Positions 26,201 through 38,900 of a DNA stretch of 64,000 nucleotides are shown here, one piece after another. Numbering within the stretch: the first letter of the stretch is position 1; every line of letters begins with the position of its first letter. Source of the DNA: Rhabdornis inornatus (Eukaryota > Chordata > Aves > Passeriformes > Rhabdornithidae). The translations under genes were made by a program, and so were the position numbers. The notes under the pieces were generated by a model. It was given only the letters and a program-made list of their open reading frames with translations. It made no database searches and was not told the origin of the DNA. The stretch spans positions 1,485,327 through 1,549,326 of the forward strand of contig VWZS01010874.1 in the NCBI GenBank assembly GCA_013397075.1, in the 5' to 3' direction.

Positions 26201-28076
26201 ACAGCACTTACTCATTTATTTTTCATCCAATATAAATCACATTAAGAGTAAAACAGGCCATTCAACATTTTCTGACTCTAAGAAAGGGTTCCAAAATTAA
26301 ATTGGAGAACAGGGTTTAAAAAAAATATGGCCTTTTCTTCACACAATCATAATGGGACTGTTCATAAAACATCTCATCTGATGTACAGTGGCGGTTACCA
26401 AAAAGTTTGCACTTGTCAATAACTAACAAAATGTAGTTATCAGACATTTATGCCATTTATACCTTCCAAAAAGAAAGCTTTGGTATAAGATGTGTTTGCA
26501 AACTTCTTTTTAAGTGTAGCCATTATACAAGTACTTTTATTTACTTCATTATTGTATTGATTTTCTAATTTGCATGCAATCAGGGATCCTGGGAGAAGAA
26601 AGATACTTCAGAAAAAAAATTCTCAGAGTGAAGGGAAATGCTGAATGATCCCATGACAAACATGCTTTTCTTGTACAGTAAAATAACATTTTTACCTGAA
26701 AACACAGTAAAATGGCTGATCACTATTTGCCTATCTTCAGTGTTGCAATAAAATATCTTAATCCCTTTAAAAGTCACACCTGATTTTCAAGTATTTTTCA
26801 AACTCTGGTTGAGATACAGAGGAATGTAATCCTTTATGAGTGATCAAAATCAAAACTCTCCTACAGGACTGGATGGTCTTTCTGTGGATGGGGGTTGCAG
26901 AACATTCACAAAACACACACTGCATATTTCTTATATGAAATGCTTAGGTTGAGGATAATACAGAGTTTGGAATATATTCCAGACAAGTGACTCTCTCTTT
27001 TTCCTAAGTGTTTGCATCATGTAAACCAGTCCCATCAGTTTATATTCACTTGAACAGATTAACTTTAAAACTGGCAGAAAGGCTTGCTTTCAAAGGACAA
27101 TTTTTTCACTAGGCTAAGTAGCACTGGTTCAAAGTTCCCAGCAGAACCTTTAAATATGAATTTTTAAAGTTTTAGGTTATATGAGGTCAGAATAGGCAAT
27201 AAAAGTCACAAGATTGTGATGGCATTATTTTAAGATAATAATCTTATTTTAAGATATGAAAATACTGAAACAATCATGCCAGTATAAGAAATAATTATAC
27301 CATAATTCATAAGTGCATAATTTATCAAAACAATACAGCAGTCATGATTAGATGCAACCTAATACTCCTGTATAAGATATAACTACATACTGTACAATTG
27401 TTCCTTTTTAATAATTACTTTTACATTTAGTCCTCATCCAAATTAAGCTGAGTACTTCTATGTATGAATGGCTTTAGGAAATAAACACAACTCACAACAG
27501 GGCTTTATTACTGCTACTGCACCACCATGGCATGCAAGTAACTATGTAGTCAACTATAAACAGTAAAATGTCATCATCTTTCTGAAATAAAAAGAACATA
27601 AAAAATACAGCTATAGTAGTAAAACATCAATTATCTTTTTATATCTTTCATATTTACCAAAAGTCTATCATTACATGAGACATTTATACCTCTGTATCAC
27701 TCTCCTGTACTAGGATGTGGCAAATTTGGAGTTGAGAAACGATACTTTTAACAAGCTTGTACAAAACTACTGGTTTCATGTTACACTCTGTCAGTGTGTA
27801 ATGCATCAGTCAGAATATGACACATCTGCTACCTGCCCCTTAGCATGCTCTTACTCTTTTCTATGTTCATGAATTTTGAGTAAATAAAAAGACTAAGGGC
27901 CATTAAAGCTGGTTGCCAGGTTATCTGTTGTGGTTACTGAGCTCCCAGAAAACTAAAGTCCTGCACAAAGGAAATTCTTTCATCTGCTTTTTGTTGTTGA
28001 GTACTGATTGTGTGAGGTTCCATACTGGTTGTGGGATTTGACGACTAATGCTGGAAGCAGGTTGGATTTTAAAACA
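23291..28076. other. Unique AT-rich non-coding DNA
   Basis: No gene is recognised. The first few hundred bases may hold the remaining 3' part of the decayed LINE, but no motif is legible. A compound TA/CA microsatellite lies at about 24,703-24,756. The rest is AT-rich sequence with only short frames that resemble nothing known. Confidence 0.5.
24703..24756. repeat. Compound (TA)n/(CA)n microsatellite
   Basis: A pure TA run of about 15 bases is followed by GATATACACATATAGG and then by CACACACACATACATACC. The overlapping minus-strand frame encodes only alternating V/C/Y/I residues from this tract and is not a gene. Confidence 0.85.
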
Positions 28077-28077
28077 T

Positions 28078-28108
<31 letters not shown>
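28077..28108. repeat. (TTTA)8 microsatellite
   Basis: About eight perfect TTTA units run in tandem, preceded by AAAACA. It is a likely length-polymorphic locus. No poly-A-tailed retroelement is recognised next to it. Confidence 0.93.
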
Positions 28109-28827
28109 TGGTAATTTCTTAACAGGTGCTAAAGTGTCAATGAGATTAAATTCTGCAGTTGTGAGGAAAAAAAATATCCCCATACTTTATTATAAAAAAA
28201 AGAGCCAAAGTGCCAACTGGGATGAATTTCTTCTGCTTACAGGTCAGGACAATATATAGATACTAGCAAATTTCAATATTGAAACAGGAGCAGGTTGAAC
28301 AACAGCATGTTCAACTCTCCTTAGATTTGCAGTCTTGGGGACTCTCTTGGGAAAAAGTATCATAAAGCAGCTTTTCCATGCTCAATTAATTTTGCTGATC
28401 ATTTAGCTGGCATGGAAGACCCTCTTTGTAAAATATCTCTAATTTAGGACAAAGTCTGAGGTACAGAAAAGAAAACCCATCACTCTTCTGCAGCCCAAAT
28501 TATGTTTATGAGTTGTTTTTTTTTTAATGTAAAGAAAAATGCTCAAGTGATAGTATCGAATAGAATTATCTTTCAAATATTACATGTGGTGTTATTGGGA
28601 GACACCTTTGCTAAATTCGCTAAATTCAAAAGATGCCTGCCTCTTCTGGGCAATGAAAAAAAAACCTAAATCCTAATGATTCTCTTTAGCTCCTGCTTGC
28701 TGGAAAGAAATTTTAATGACAATTACAAGGAAAAATCTGTACAATTCCCATTGTTACATTAAGCTATACAAAAATTTTCTTTAGTTTCTTGGAATTTGCT
28801 CAGTTTTCAATTATACAATTTGCTTCT
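28109..28827. other. Unique non-coding DNA
   Basis: AT-rich sequence without a recognisable gene or element. It contains a small local duplication, GCTAAATTC repeated, at about 28,610-28,628. Confidence 0.5.
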
Positions 28828-28883
28828 ACATTACAAAAAAAAAATGTAAAGTTTTACATTACAAAAAAAAAATGTAAAGTTTT
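28828..28883. repeat. Perfect 28-bp tandem duplication with hairpin
   Basis: The unit begins ACATTAC, continues with ten A residues and ends TGTAAAGTTTT. It occurs twice head to tail with no mismatch (28,828-28,855 and 28,856-28,883). At the junction AATGTAAA and TTTACATT form a perfect 8-bp hairpin with a 2-base loop (28,843-28,860). Absence of mismatches points to a recent event or active slippage. Confidence 0.9.
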
Positions 28884-28945
28884 TTCTATTTCTGTCCAAG
28901 GATTTTCCCTGCTCTGATATGTTCAGGATTAAGAATACTCGGTAT

Positions 28946-28988
28946 TTTATTTTGTATTTTGTTGATATCAGGATCCACTCTTTTTATT
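28946..28988 (-). promoter_or_regulatory. Two AATAAA polyadenylation signals for the exon at 29,192
   Basis: On the minus strand canonical AATAAA hexamers sit at 28,983-28,988 and 28,946-28,951. These are about 205 and 245 nt downstream of the TGA of the candidate terminal exon. That is a normal 3' UTR length. No obvious GU-rich downstream element is visible, and the hexamer is common in AT-rich DNA, so this is supportive but not decisive. Confidence 0.35.
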
Positions 28989-29191
28989 AAAGCTCATCAA
29001 GCATACTCATACCTACCACAAGTTCGTTCTGCTTTGGGGGATAAGCAGGCTGTGTGACTAAAACAGAGCACAGTACCTCATGTGTTCATTCATAGATTTG
29101 CCTCCATAAAAACTGAGGCTGTAGTATAGCTTTCAATGGAAGCCATTTAAAAAGAAAACATTACAGAATATACAATTGTAGTTTTTGACTC

Positions 29192-29316
29192 TCAGACACA
29201 AGTTCCTTGACGTGTTGAAAGGTGATGTTTTCGATTTCTGACTCCTGAACTCTTATCTTTACAGTCTGCAGGCTTCTGTTGTGAAATGTCTATCAGAGCA
29301 CTTGCAATTGCAAGAC
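29192..29316 (-). CDS. Candidate 3'-terminal coding exon, unknown protein
   Basis: On the minus strand a strong splice acceptor (TTTTGTTTTTCCTTTATCTTACAG) precedes 125 nt. These read two bases of a split codon, 40 sense codons and a TGA at 29,192-29,194. The deduced tail starts LAIASALIDISQQKPADCKD and then turns basic (KSSGVRNRKHH), ending GTCV. That resembles an amphipathic or hydrophobic helix followed by a charged C-terminal tail. The AATAAA signals 205-245 nt downstream suit a short 3' UTR. If real, the gene lies on the minus strand and its upstream exons are at higher coordinates, with a phase-1 donor in the previous exon. I do not recognise the protein. A 125-nt segment of this kind can arise by chance, so confidence stays low despite the very good acceptor. 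Confidence 0.33.
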
Positions 29317-30030
29317 CTGTAAGATAAAGGAAAAACAAAATTTAATGTGCAGCTTTCCTGAGAAGAATTCCAGATCAGTGTGATGGTTTCTTTCAAGCCA
29401 TGTTTATGTACTTTCCCAGAAGTGATCAGTTTTATTTCAAAGTCAGATAACGAGTTATCACTTTCTTAAATGCTACTTGGTAACAGTGAAGAAACAGCAG
29501 AAGGAAAAAAATGCAGTTAAGACACCAGACTGGAAATAAGGAGAACTGATTTCCATTTGTGTTTCTTATTGATTTGCTGTGTGATCTTAGCATGACCATT
29601 CTCCTGGTTATGTGGACCAGAAGCTTTCTGACATGAATTTTCTCATATGAAATGTATGTGCATTGCATTTAGAAATTGATAAAACCATCAAACCAGAAAG
29701 TAACAGAGAAACAGAAACTGCAGTTAGGGTAACATTGTACCCCTGAATATTTGCCTTTGGAAAAAAAAAAAATCTATATATATGCGCCTCTTTAATTAGG
29801 GAATATTCAGAGGTTAATGTTTTAGAAGTTTGTGTTTTTACCACATGAAAATATCTTTCTAGAAAGCACAGATATGTAAACAAGTAGTGAACCATGATGG
29901 ACTGGGTAAATTCTAAATGTTTTCAACCCACCAAGACTTTTCTGTTTTGGATTCTGGTTAATTTGTTGATATTTCATGACCTGTTGTAATCTTAACAGGG
30001 TATTGCCAAGGGCATAGACTGGCATGCATA
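29317..30030. other. Non-coding DNA between exon candidate and CR1
   Basis: No feature is recognised apart from a short A-rich run at about 29,760-29,771 followed by ATATATAT. Overlapping minus-strand frames of 60-95 codons have no family resemblance. Confidence 0.5.
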
Positions 30031-30433
30031 GGAATCATAGAAACACAGACTGTTCTGTATTGGAAAGGACACACAAGGATCATCACCTCCTGCTTCTGGT
30101 CCTGAACTGGACAATACCAAGAATCCACCATGGGCATTGTCCACATCATTCTTGAACTCTGTCAGTGCTGTGACCACTGCCCTGGGGAGCCTGTTCCAGT
30201 GCCAACCACCCTCTAGATGAAGAATTTTTTTCTAATACCCAAACTAAACCTCTCGCGACACAAGCTCAGGCTGTTCCCTTGGATCACCACAGAGCAGAGG
30301 TCAGTGTCTGACCCTGCTCTTCCCCTCATGAAGAAGCTGTAACTACAATGAGGTCTCCTCTCAATCTCCTCTTCTCCAGGCTGAACAGACCAAGTGACCT
30401 CAGCCACTCCTCATTCAGCTTTCCTTCTAGACC
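30031..30433 (-). mobile_element. CR1 LINE 3' fragment
   Basis: The plus strand starts GGAATCATAGAAACACAGAC, the antisense CR1 terminus, then TTGGAAAGGACACACAAGG. The antisense 3' UTR and ORF2-end phrases follow: GGGAGCCTGTTCCAGTGCC, AAGAATTTTTTTCTAATACCC, AAGCTCAGGCTGTTCCCTTGG, and CTCTTCTCCAGGCTGAACAG. The copy is cut at about the ORF2 end and lies on the minus strand. Coding frames are broken. Divergence is moderate. Confidence 0.92.
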
Positions 30434-33400
30434 TAAGAAGCTAATATTTTAAGAATGTACCCTTCCATTTGCTTGTAACAGCATCCTTGCTAGAAATTAG
30501 TGACTTCTAAAGTGCTGTGATTAACACACTTAATACATGGTAGTTCGAGGCTTTTAAATTCATACAGGTGATGCTGCAATCAAATTGATTAGGAATATTC
30601 ACATCATTTATATGTTCTACTACAAACAAACCACAAAAACACATCTACATAGACCCAAAATGTAGGTAAGGATGGTGCTGGTTATCCACAGTGCCCAAAA
30701 CATTTTATTCTCCAACCAATAACACCACCATTCTCCAAGGAAACCTTTGAAAATACTGTTCACCATGTTTAACAGGCAGTCTCTATTTCTTATCTCAAGC
30801 CAATATCAAACTCAACTCATCTATTACACAGAATCCAATTTGGCAATACTTTTCATGCAACCCCTCATTACAGCACTTATCTACTAAGAAACTGTGCAAA
30901 AATTATTTTTCACTAACACATGTTGCTACAGTCTTCTTTCATAATATAAAATACATAGTCAGATTCAGTTCAGGTTTCCAGTATCCTGAAAAAATCTATG
31001 CTATTGCACACTAGTAACATAACCCTTCTTAAGTGACAAAAAAGTTGCAAGAATTGATCAATGTGCATCCAGCTTTTAAAAAATGCACGATACTGTAAAA
31101 CACTAAGTACAATTATCATTGATACATTTAGGGATATGTGAGAACCAAGATTAATCAAGTTGTTTTTTCTCACACACATGAATATTTCCTGGCATGAGCC
31201 AGTGATGCTTTAAATTAGACTTTGACAAATCAAATTGATGAAATCTTTGAGGCACCTCTAAAGTTTAAGCAGTATCTGGTATTAGCAAATTCAGGGATAA
31301 AACCTGAATAACATTTTGATGATTGCTTACATGTCAGCCCATCTTCAACAGCTAGGCTTAGGGACTATGCTAAACAGAGGGAGTAATATTAGTAAACAGA
31401 TTTTTAAATGTAATAAGCGATTTCAAAATATATTTGGATGTATTAAGATAACCTCATTTAATATAGCAACCAACAAAAAGGGATCCTTAGGTCTAACACT
31501 GCATACTGGGATGTACTGGCATGTTGATAGAATTCCATTAAAATCAGGTCACTACAGAAGATCATTTTTCAAAACATCACACAAATCATCTGATGAAATT
31601 AATTTATTATCTCTACGCCCAGCATAGTTCCTTGTTATCAAAGCAATACAATTAACTTGGGGAACAATTCATTATTTCAGACTGGCAGTCTAAAGGAATT
31701 TCATTTACCAAGTCAAGCTTGTGCACAGACACTTCGAGCAAGGAGAATTTACATCAGAATAAAACAGAAGAAAATGCTGTGGCCTAAATATTCATTAAAA
31801 AACAACAAAAAGAACCACCCCAAAACATTCCCATGATGTTACAGGTTTTTTATCTAAATAACAAATGTGAATACATTTACAGTCATTGAAGTTGGAACTG
31901 TAAATTGTACAGTGCTCTAGATGCATTACCTCAACTCCTAAGTTATTACATTTACTCCACCTTCTCTGAATGCTGCTGTTTAAATATCCTACCTAACATC
32001 CAAACTGGTATTTTCCAAATCATGGTCTCTGCTTCTGACTCTTGAGCAGCATGGCAAAAAGGAACAGTGGGATCAGTAAGGATCCCAAATGCAGACTCAA
32101 CAGGTCACCTCTAATTTCTGGAAATTCAATCTTAGTTGCAGAACCAGCCCTATTTTTAAATTTAGTTTGTTTTTTCTACTAAATGCTATAGAAATAACCT
32201 GACCTAGTACTATGCAGCTCAAACAACCTCTAGTTTGTTTTAAGGATATGTATGCATAAGTTATTAAGAAGTGAGCCCAGTCAAATCATAAGTGGAAAGT
32301 AAATTTTTCTAAGAGATAATTGCATCCACAATAAGGAAAACACCAGAGGAAGCAATATGAACTTGGTTATCTTTAGCAGAACTATTGTCTTTCCTAATGA
32401 AAGTTAAATGGTAACAGTTTATTTTCAAGAAGTCTCTAATCATAAAATTACTGGAGTGTGAATTTTTTCCTGTCTAATTTTTTTTTTACAATAGTACGAA
32501 ACCATTAATAATTAGAGGGATAAAATATAGCAAATCAAATGAGATTACCTTGAAAAGAGCATTCACGGTTTATATAAAAATAGCCCTTTAATCCTGCATT
32601 CAAACAAGAGCATCTGAAAAGTCATTCATTCTGAGATGCTCTCCTCCCAGTCTCTGTAAAAACAGGCAGTACTATATATTTTAATTTTGCAGCAAAACAG
32701 CTTCATTAGGCGTGAAAGGTTAATTGCAGGTTTAAGTGCAGTTCAGGGAACAGTGCACGGGTCTGTGGTGAATAGCACAGTCTGCTACAGGAAGGCTGAG
32801 TGCTATAAACTGTTTGCCCTGCTGAAATGTTTTACTACCTCATTTACTAACTGTCTTCTTTTACTGCTTGTATTTGTAGTTCTTCTAAACCTTTAATAGC
32901 TACAGTTTTATTTCACTGTAATCAGATTTAAATGGAAATACCCATGCTGGGATGTTTAAACATTTTTCCTCTGATTGTATACAACTACATTTGAACTGAT
33001 GTAAGGCTACACTATCTCTAAAAGTAGAAAAAAAACCCCTGCATTGAAAAAATTAGTCTTACATAATGGTGTGCATATTTAAAACTTTTTTTCCTCCTCT
33101 ATTGTTCAATTTAATGAGAAATGCATGGAATTCTTACTACCTCTTTTGTTAAAAGTAAGGCAACAAAGAATGACCTCAGATTCGTGGTTAGGTGGGTAAC
33201 TGGAAATGTTTCCTTTCAATTTGAATATGCATTATTCAGAAATAGCATTTAGATAGATGTCTTCATTTGATTAAATTTCTACACGTCATTGTTATGCAGA
33301 ATCAGAACATTCAGAAACCTGAAGACAATAAAATAACTACAAGTCAGGTAGATCAATTAGATTTGTTTGACATTTTAACCAAAATTATAGACATTGTTTA

Positions 33401-35734
33401 AGGTAACATTAAGCAACGAAAATAAAATGCCAGCTGCCATACAGAGAGACTTAAACAGAAAAGACTGGGTAAACACTATTTTATTAAAGTCACAGCTTTA
33501 CCCTTCAGTGCCCACAAGTCTTTGTGCTCCTTCCATCTGTCAATTCTTTCAAAGACTGGCATTACTGTACATGCTCACCCCACAGTGGACAGACTGCTTT
33601 TATCATGAAGGATCTCTTATTCAAAATATTGCCATTGTGGAAGACTTACTGCCCATGGAAATCTGTAGAAATGGATCTGAGCTGTTTGAAGATACACTGA
33701 GTGATGAGAATCACAGACTGTGGTGCCTGATGAAAGTCACCATAGCCCACAGTGAAGCCAGTGAAGCCAATTTCATGCTCATCAATAAAACTACCAGTTA
33801 TAATGTAGGGAATTTTAATAAATTCCACCATTTATCAATATTTCAAGTCTATAGAAACACTGTTTGATAAGTACACCATCTATATCGTGTGAATTAATGG
33901 TATATGCATATATATACAAAAATTATGTAATAATGTGAATTAAATATGCCATTATGTAACAATTTTATACATATACACACATGAATTATACACAACCCCA
34001 CCAGTTAATAATTAAGTTTTGTATTACCTACTTCTTACTTTGAAGAAACAGATTACATTCACCATAATGTTTATGGAATGCACAGGTTTATTCTCCATAG
34101 GAAAAAATAAGTTCATTATAATGTCTATAATAGTGGGGGAACATAGCATTCTAGAAGGAAAATAGCATTCTAGAAGATTGTTACCAGGCAGTGTTTCTGA
34201 GTACCCATGGAAAAAAATTCTCTCACTTTCTATGAGATACCATGCTGGAAATAGTCATATTCAATTTAGATGTTTAGCAAGAGTTTCACTATTTTCTGGT
34301 TGTTCCTGTGTTCTCAAACAAACTGTCTCCAGGCAGACCAACTCAGGCTTAATTTTCATGGCTGAAAAGGCCAGCCTGTTCTTTGTGCTGCATACTCCTC
34401 TGCTCTGGATCGAGTCACGCTGGGAGATATCCAAAAGGCACATAAAACAGAACCAGAACAAAATTTGGTATTTAAAAACATGATGCACAGAGCCTTCTCC
34501 TAAGCAAGTACAAACCTGATACTCGAGTACTTTCCAGGAGAAAAGTTAAGAGTCATCTGAAGTTCAAGACTGTATATGGATAGAAGAACAGAACAGATCT
34601 CAGTTCATTTCAAAGTCAGAAAACAGTCAAATCCTTCATGTGTATCCGAGTTTCCTGATCTGGCAGGTGTGCCTAGACAGTATCCAGAGATTGCAGACTT
34701 AGTCACAGAGAAAAATAATCATAAGCATCTGCCAAGAACAGTAAGTGTCTTCATAGCCTGTCATATTGAATGGTTTTTTATTTGAATTAGATTATTTTTA
34801 AAAGGACAAGCAGACAGCACCTCAAATTCAGTCTTTTTACAGGCTTCTCTTCCTGTTTGGTGCATGAATGTGTATTTTAAGTTGACACTGCTCTTACTTT
34901 CGGAAAGATATATTAAACAAACTAAACTAACTAGGAAATTACTTTGGGCAAGTAACCCCATCATTTTTTTTCAGTGATAACTTTTGCAAGATGGGAAGAC
35001 AGCCAAGAAGTCAGGAGGTATGTTTTCCTTCTCTTTTGCATATAACTTAATTAAATAAGTAAAATACGAGGCAGAACTTAAACCATAACAATAATAAACT
35101 AAATAACGATAGTGTGGAATTAAATAGTGACACACTAGTAGAGAGAAGATGTCATGCTCCTTTTTATTACACCTTTGCTACTTAGTAATAAAGGCCATCT
35201 ATAAGGGACTAAGAAATTCCTTTTCCCAGAACAGACTTATAAATTACCTGCTGTCAGTTTGTGGGAAATGCAGACTACACAATAAAGGCTCTTTGAAGAA
35301 ATGTTCAGCCTTTCCCAAATTTTCTCATTGTGAAAAGGAAATGGCCCTACATATTTGTGTGAAATATTTGTATTCCACGGGGCCAGTAGGGATTTTTCTT
35401 TTTTTTTTTTTTCCAATGTAGTCACACAGTTCTCCTTCCCTTTCAGAGTGAGATATCCGTAATTTGGTCTGAAATCCAGGTCTGTACAACATCTGGTGCC
35501 TTTCAACTATCCAGCCTGCCAGTGACTATGACAGAAGAGGCTGTTTGGCCTATCTGGATATGGACAAGGAGAAGTTCACCATGCACTCTGGGATGCTTCA
35601 AATGTTGTCCTGGTGAAGTGGACCCAGTGGGGAGCTGGAGACTCTACAGTAATGGAATGGGGCAATCTAACCTTGATTAACTGAAGCTTTTTTTCTCCCA
35701 TCCTCTTTTCTCAACTCAAGCCCTCCTGGAACAC
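30434..35734. other. Unique AT-rich non-coding DNA
   Basis: No gene is recognised over 5.3 kb. The plus-strand frame at 33,394-33,867 (157 codons) has no family motif, and its antisense is also partly open. Small sequence curiosities are the 19-bp-period duplication at 34,143 and alternating TA/TG runs at about 33,900-33,985. Confidence 0.5.
34143..34176. repeat. Short direct repeat, 15 bp at 19-bp spacing
   Basis: ATAGCATTCTAGAAG occurs at 34,143-34,157 and again, identical, at 34,162-34,176, separated by GAAA. It is a small local duplication of no known function. Confidence 0.85.
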
Positions 35735-35998
35735 AAGAATCACAGAACCATTAAATTGTTTAGGTTGGATCATGGGTTTCAACCACGAAGTTAACACTGC
35801 AAAGTCCACCAGTAAAGCACATCCCAGAGTGCCACACACACACATCTTTTAAACACCTCCAGCAAGGGTGATTTCACCACTTCCCTGGGCAGCCTGTTCC
35901 AGGGCCTGACAGCTGTTTTGGTGAAGAAAAGTTTTCCCTAATAGACAATCTAAGCTTCCCCCTGGTGCAACCTGAGGCCAAATCTTCTTGTCACATTG
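35735..35998 (-). mobile_element. CR1 LINE 3' fragment
   Basis: The antisense CR1 3' end opens with AAGAATCACAGAACCATTAAA and TTTAGGTTGGATCATGG. Then come TCACCACTTCCCTGGGCAGCC, TGTTCCAGGGCCTGACAGC, and CCCCTGGTGCAACCTGAGGCC. The TGAAGAAAAGTTTTCCCTAAT stretch corresponds to the end of ORF2. The fragment stops at about 35,998. It is minus-strand and dead. Confidence 0.9.
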
Positions 35999-38900
35999 AT
36001 TTTAACGGAATGATAATAAAAACACCTAAAAAGGAATGATCTACTTAGAGTACGTGCACATCTCATGCAGATTAGTTCCTTGCTGCTCTGCCACCCTATA
36101 TTACACATCATGGATTAAAATGCAAGTAATTACACATTTTTCTACAATGGACAGTCATATTTGAAACATTTGGATTACATTTTCAGTTTGATTACATCTC
36201 ACTTCCATTGAATCATTTATCCATATGCTATGAAAAACATCTCTGTTCTTGTGATGTTGTGCAGCCGTTTAATTTGTTTTCAAGAAAATCACTATAAACT
36301 AATTTTCTACTCTGCAAGAATTTGGTGAGATGCATTAATCATGCCAGAATCTAATTTGGTCTTGTAAACTTATTTCTATAGAAGAGAAAAAAGTCTACTT
36401 GGAGCACTGAAGAAGCTCTATTTTCACTTACTTTTAGCAATACCTGGCTTAATACAAACAAAATCATAATTTTTTTTTTAGAAGTCAATATCACAGTTAT
36501 GGCCCAGGTGGGGTTAGTTTATGAACCCCTCTATAGTAATTAGACATGTCTGGATTGCAAAAGTCTCCTCCAGCCTGACACACTCGAGGTTGCCTGTACA
36601 GCATTATTTTACTCTTTGTCTCTATCTTCGGCAAACTCTTTTTACTTGGACCATGGATGCAAATCAGAGCACAATGAAGATATGAAAGCTGTAAAAAAAG
36701 CTGTGAGCTTGAGTTACAACATTTTAAAAGCTTTTTACCCAAATCCATTCATGCAATTGGATGGTTTAACCACTGAGATGAAAGTTAAAGCTCTACTATA
36801 CATCATGAGAGAGATGAACACCTGTGGGACAGAGATTTATCATCCATATAAACAGAGTGTGATTGGCCATTTTTATAGGGCTGAATTATATTTCATGCAA
36901 TTCAGTAATCAGAATATCTGTGTGTGTGTGTGAATATCCATGTGTGAGTATCTGGGAAACAGAGCAGTTGGAACACAACTCAGCAATTAGGAGAATGCTC
37001 AGAAGGAGAAAGGGCAGCAGGAGTCACTGGGGTTTGCTTCCCTCCAGAGGAGCCTTTCTGGCAGGGGTGATTTAAAGCAGATCTCTTTCTGTCTGTAGAG
37101 GAAATCTGGGGTGATAAACCTCGCCAGGTGAAATTCAGTTTTTATGAATACCTCCCTAATGTTCCATCTGGGTGAGTACATATACTGTCAGATTTGCAGC
37201 TTTACTACTCTCCTCCTCAAGACAAAACACACCACCTTAAAGACAATAGGTTTTAGGGCCCAAAAGGGGCCAATTCTGCCCATGCTGGAGATAAAACCAT
37301 ACTACTTACATTACCATTTACTTTTAAGGAAGAAGATTAGAACAATAATCTCCTAAGATCCTTTTTCTCTCTCTTGCACCTTTTATGTTGCAGGTGCCAG
37401 GTTTTTTTTTCCCTTGTCAAAAATTTTACGTACACCAGAAAGTATTGAATGGGTTCATGCAAAGAAGTTATAGTAGTCCACCAGAAATTCAATAGGATTA
37501 CAGCTTAATCAGCAGTAGGCATGGTATCTGCAGTGCTTTTCCATATAGAATTCTCATTTTAAAGTTTTGCTTTCCAAGGTTTACAAAGTACTGGACTTGT
37601 TTACCATTTCCAATATACTGGTGCAATATATCATCACTCTAACCACTGTTTTGATACTAATTTCATTTTGGCCAAATAGCAGTGCCAGTTTATCAGTATT
37701 CTGCTGATGTCCAATTAGACATTTAGAACATCCCCAGCTACATAGCCAGGAGTGACTCTGACAAAACAAATGATCTTGGGAGGGTAACACAGAATTAAGT
37801 CAACGGGACAGAAAGTGTGCTGAGAATTTTGAACCATATTTTGAATATCACTAAAGTGACAAGTTCAGGGTCCTCAAGATCTCAAAGAAGGGTATTTGTA
37901 GTTTCAGTAATATTAATGCTTGAGAACAATGAAAAAGAAAATAAAAAGAAAAAAGAAAAAAGGAAACAGAAAGATAAAGTCACAAATGCCCTGCTGTCAG
38001 TATTAGGGTGGCTCCTAATCAAATCAATCAGCAAATCTAGCATCAGCTTACATAGAAAATTGTTTTTTAGTAATTTCAGTAGAAAAGCTTGGTAAAAGGC
38101 TGATAAGCCTACACCATAAAAAAACCCAAAAAAATTTTAACTCCCAAAGATTTTGTACAAATAGCTCTACCACAATTATGGTCTGCACTGAAAAAGAGTA
38201 ATTCTGTATGAGACTCCAGTATAGACAAGCAAGCTACACAGCTACTTATTAATTCTTTACTGAATCTTCTATTTTACATTGAAAACACCATGTTCTGATT
38301 GTAACAGGCACAATTACACACCTAGACTTTTCAAACTGTATGGAAATAGGTTTCCATTTTAAACACTTCATTACATACACTTACTTGGTCCTGAGCAGTC
38401 AGTATAGATAAATATCAGTAAAATGAGAGTAGAAGAGCACTGTTTCTGCTTGTGTGACACATTCAGATACAGCAAATGCCTGAAACTATGAGATAGTAAT
38501 ACAATGGCTGGATATCACTGTAAATATATTATATTCTATGTTCTAGGCACATGTCCTAGTTTGGAGAGGAAGAAGTGGAAAACTGATAGTCCACAGTCAT
38601 AGCTTGCCACCTGCCTCTAAGTGTTCTCTCAATGCAACAAGTAGCACTCATTGCCTCATTCACCCATTAAATTAATACAATTTTTGAAAAAAAAATGAAC
38701 CCACATTCACCAAAACCCCAAAAATTCTTGTAAAAAAAGATTACCAAACTGTAACTTCTGCCATTTAAAACATTTCTCTAAATACCTGTGGAAAAAAAAA
38801 GAAAGATTCTCCTGGCACATCAAATTCAGATTCCACATTTTTCCTATTAGGATCAACATCCTTCAGAGATACAGCAGCTATAAAATATTCCTCTCTGGAT

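Noticed and set aside
33394..33867. 157-codon plus-strand frame
   Set aside because: No motif, no splice or promoter context, and the antisense strand is also partly open in the same interval.
36616..36933. 105-codon lysine/methionine-rich plus-strand frame
   Set aside because: Upstream acceptor is poor and the end runs into a TG microsatellite; no known protein resemblance.
38545..38640. TGTCCTAGTTTGGAGAGG resembling the start of an avian LTR
   Set aside because: No matching LTR body, polyadenylation region, terminal CA or second LTR is visible.
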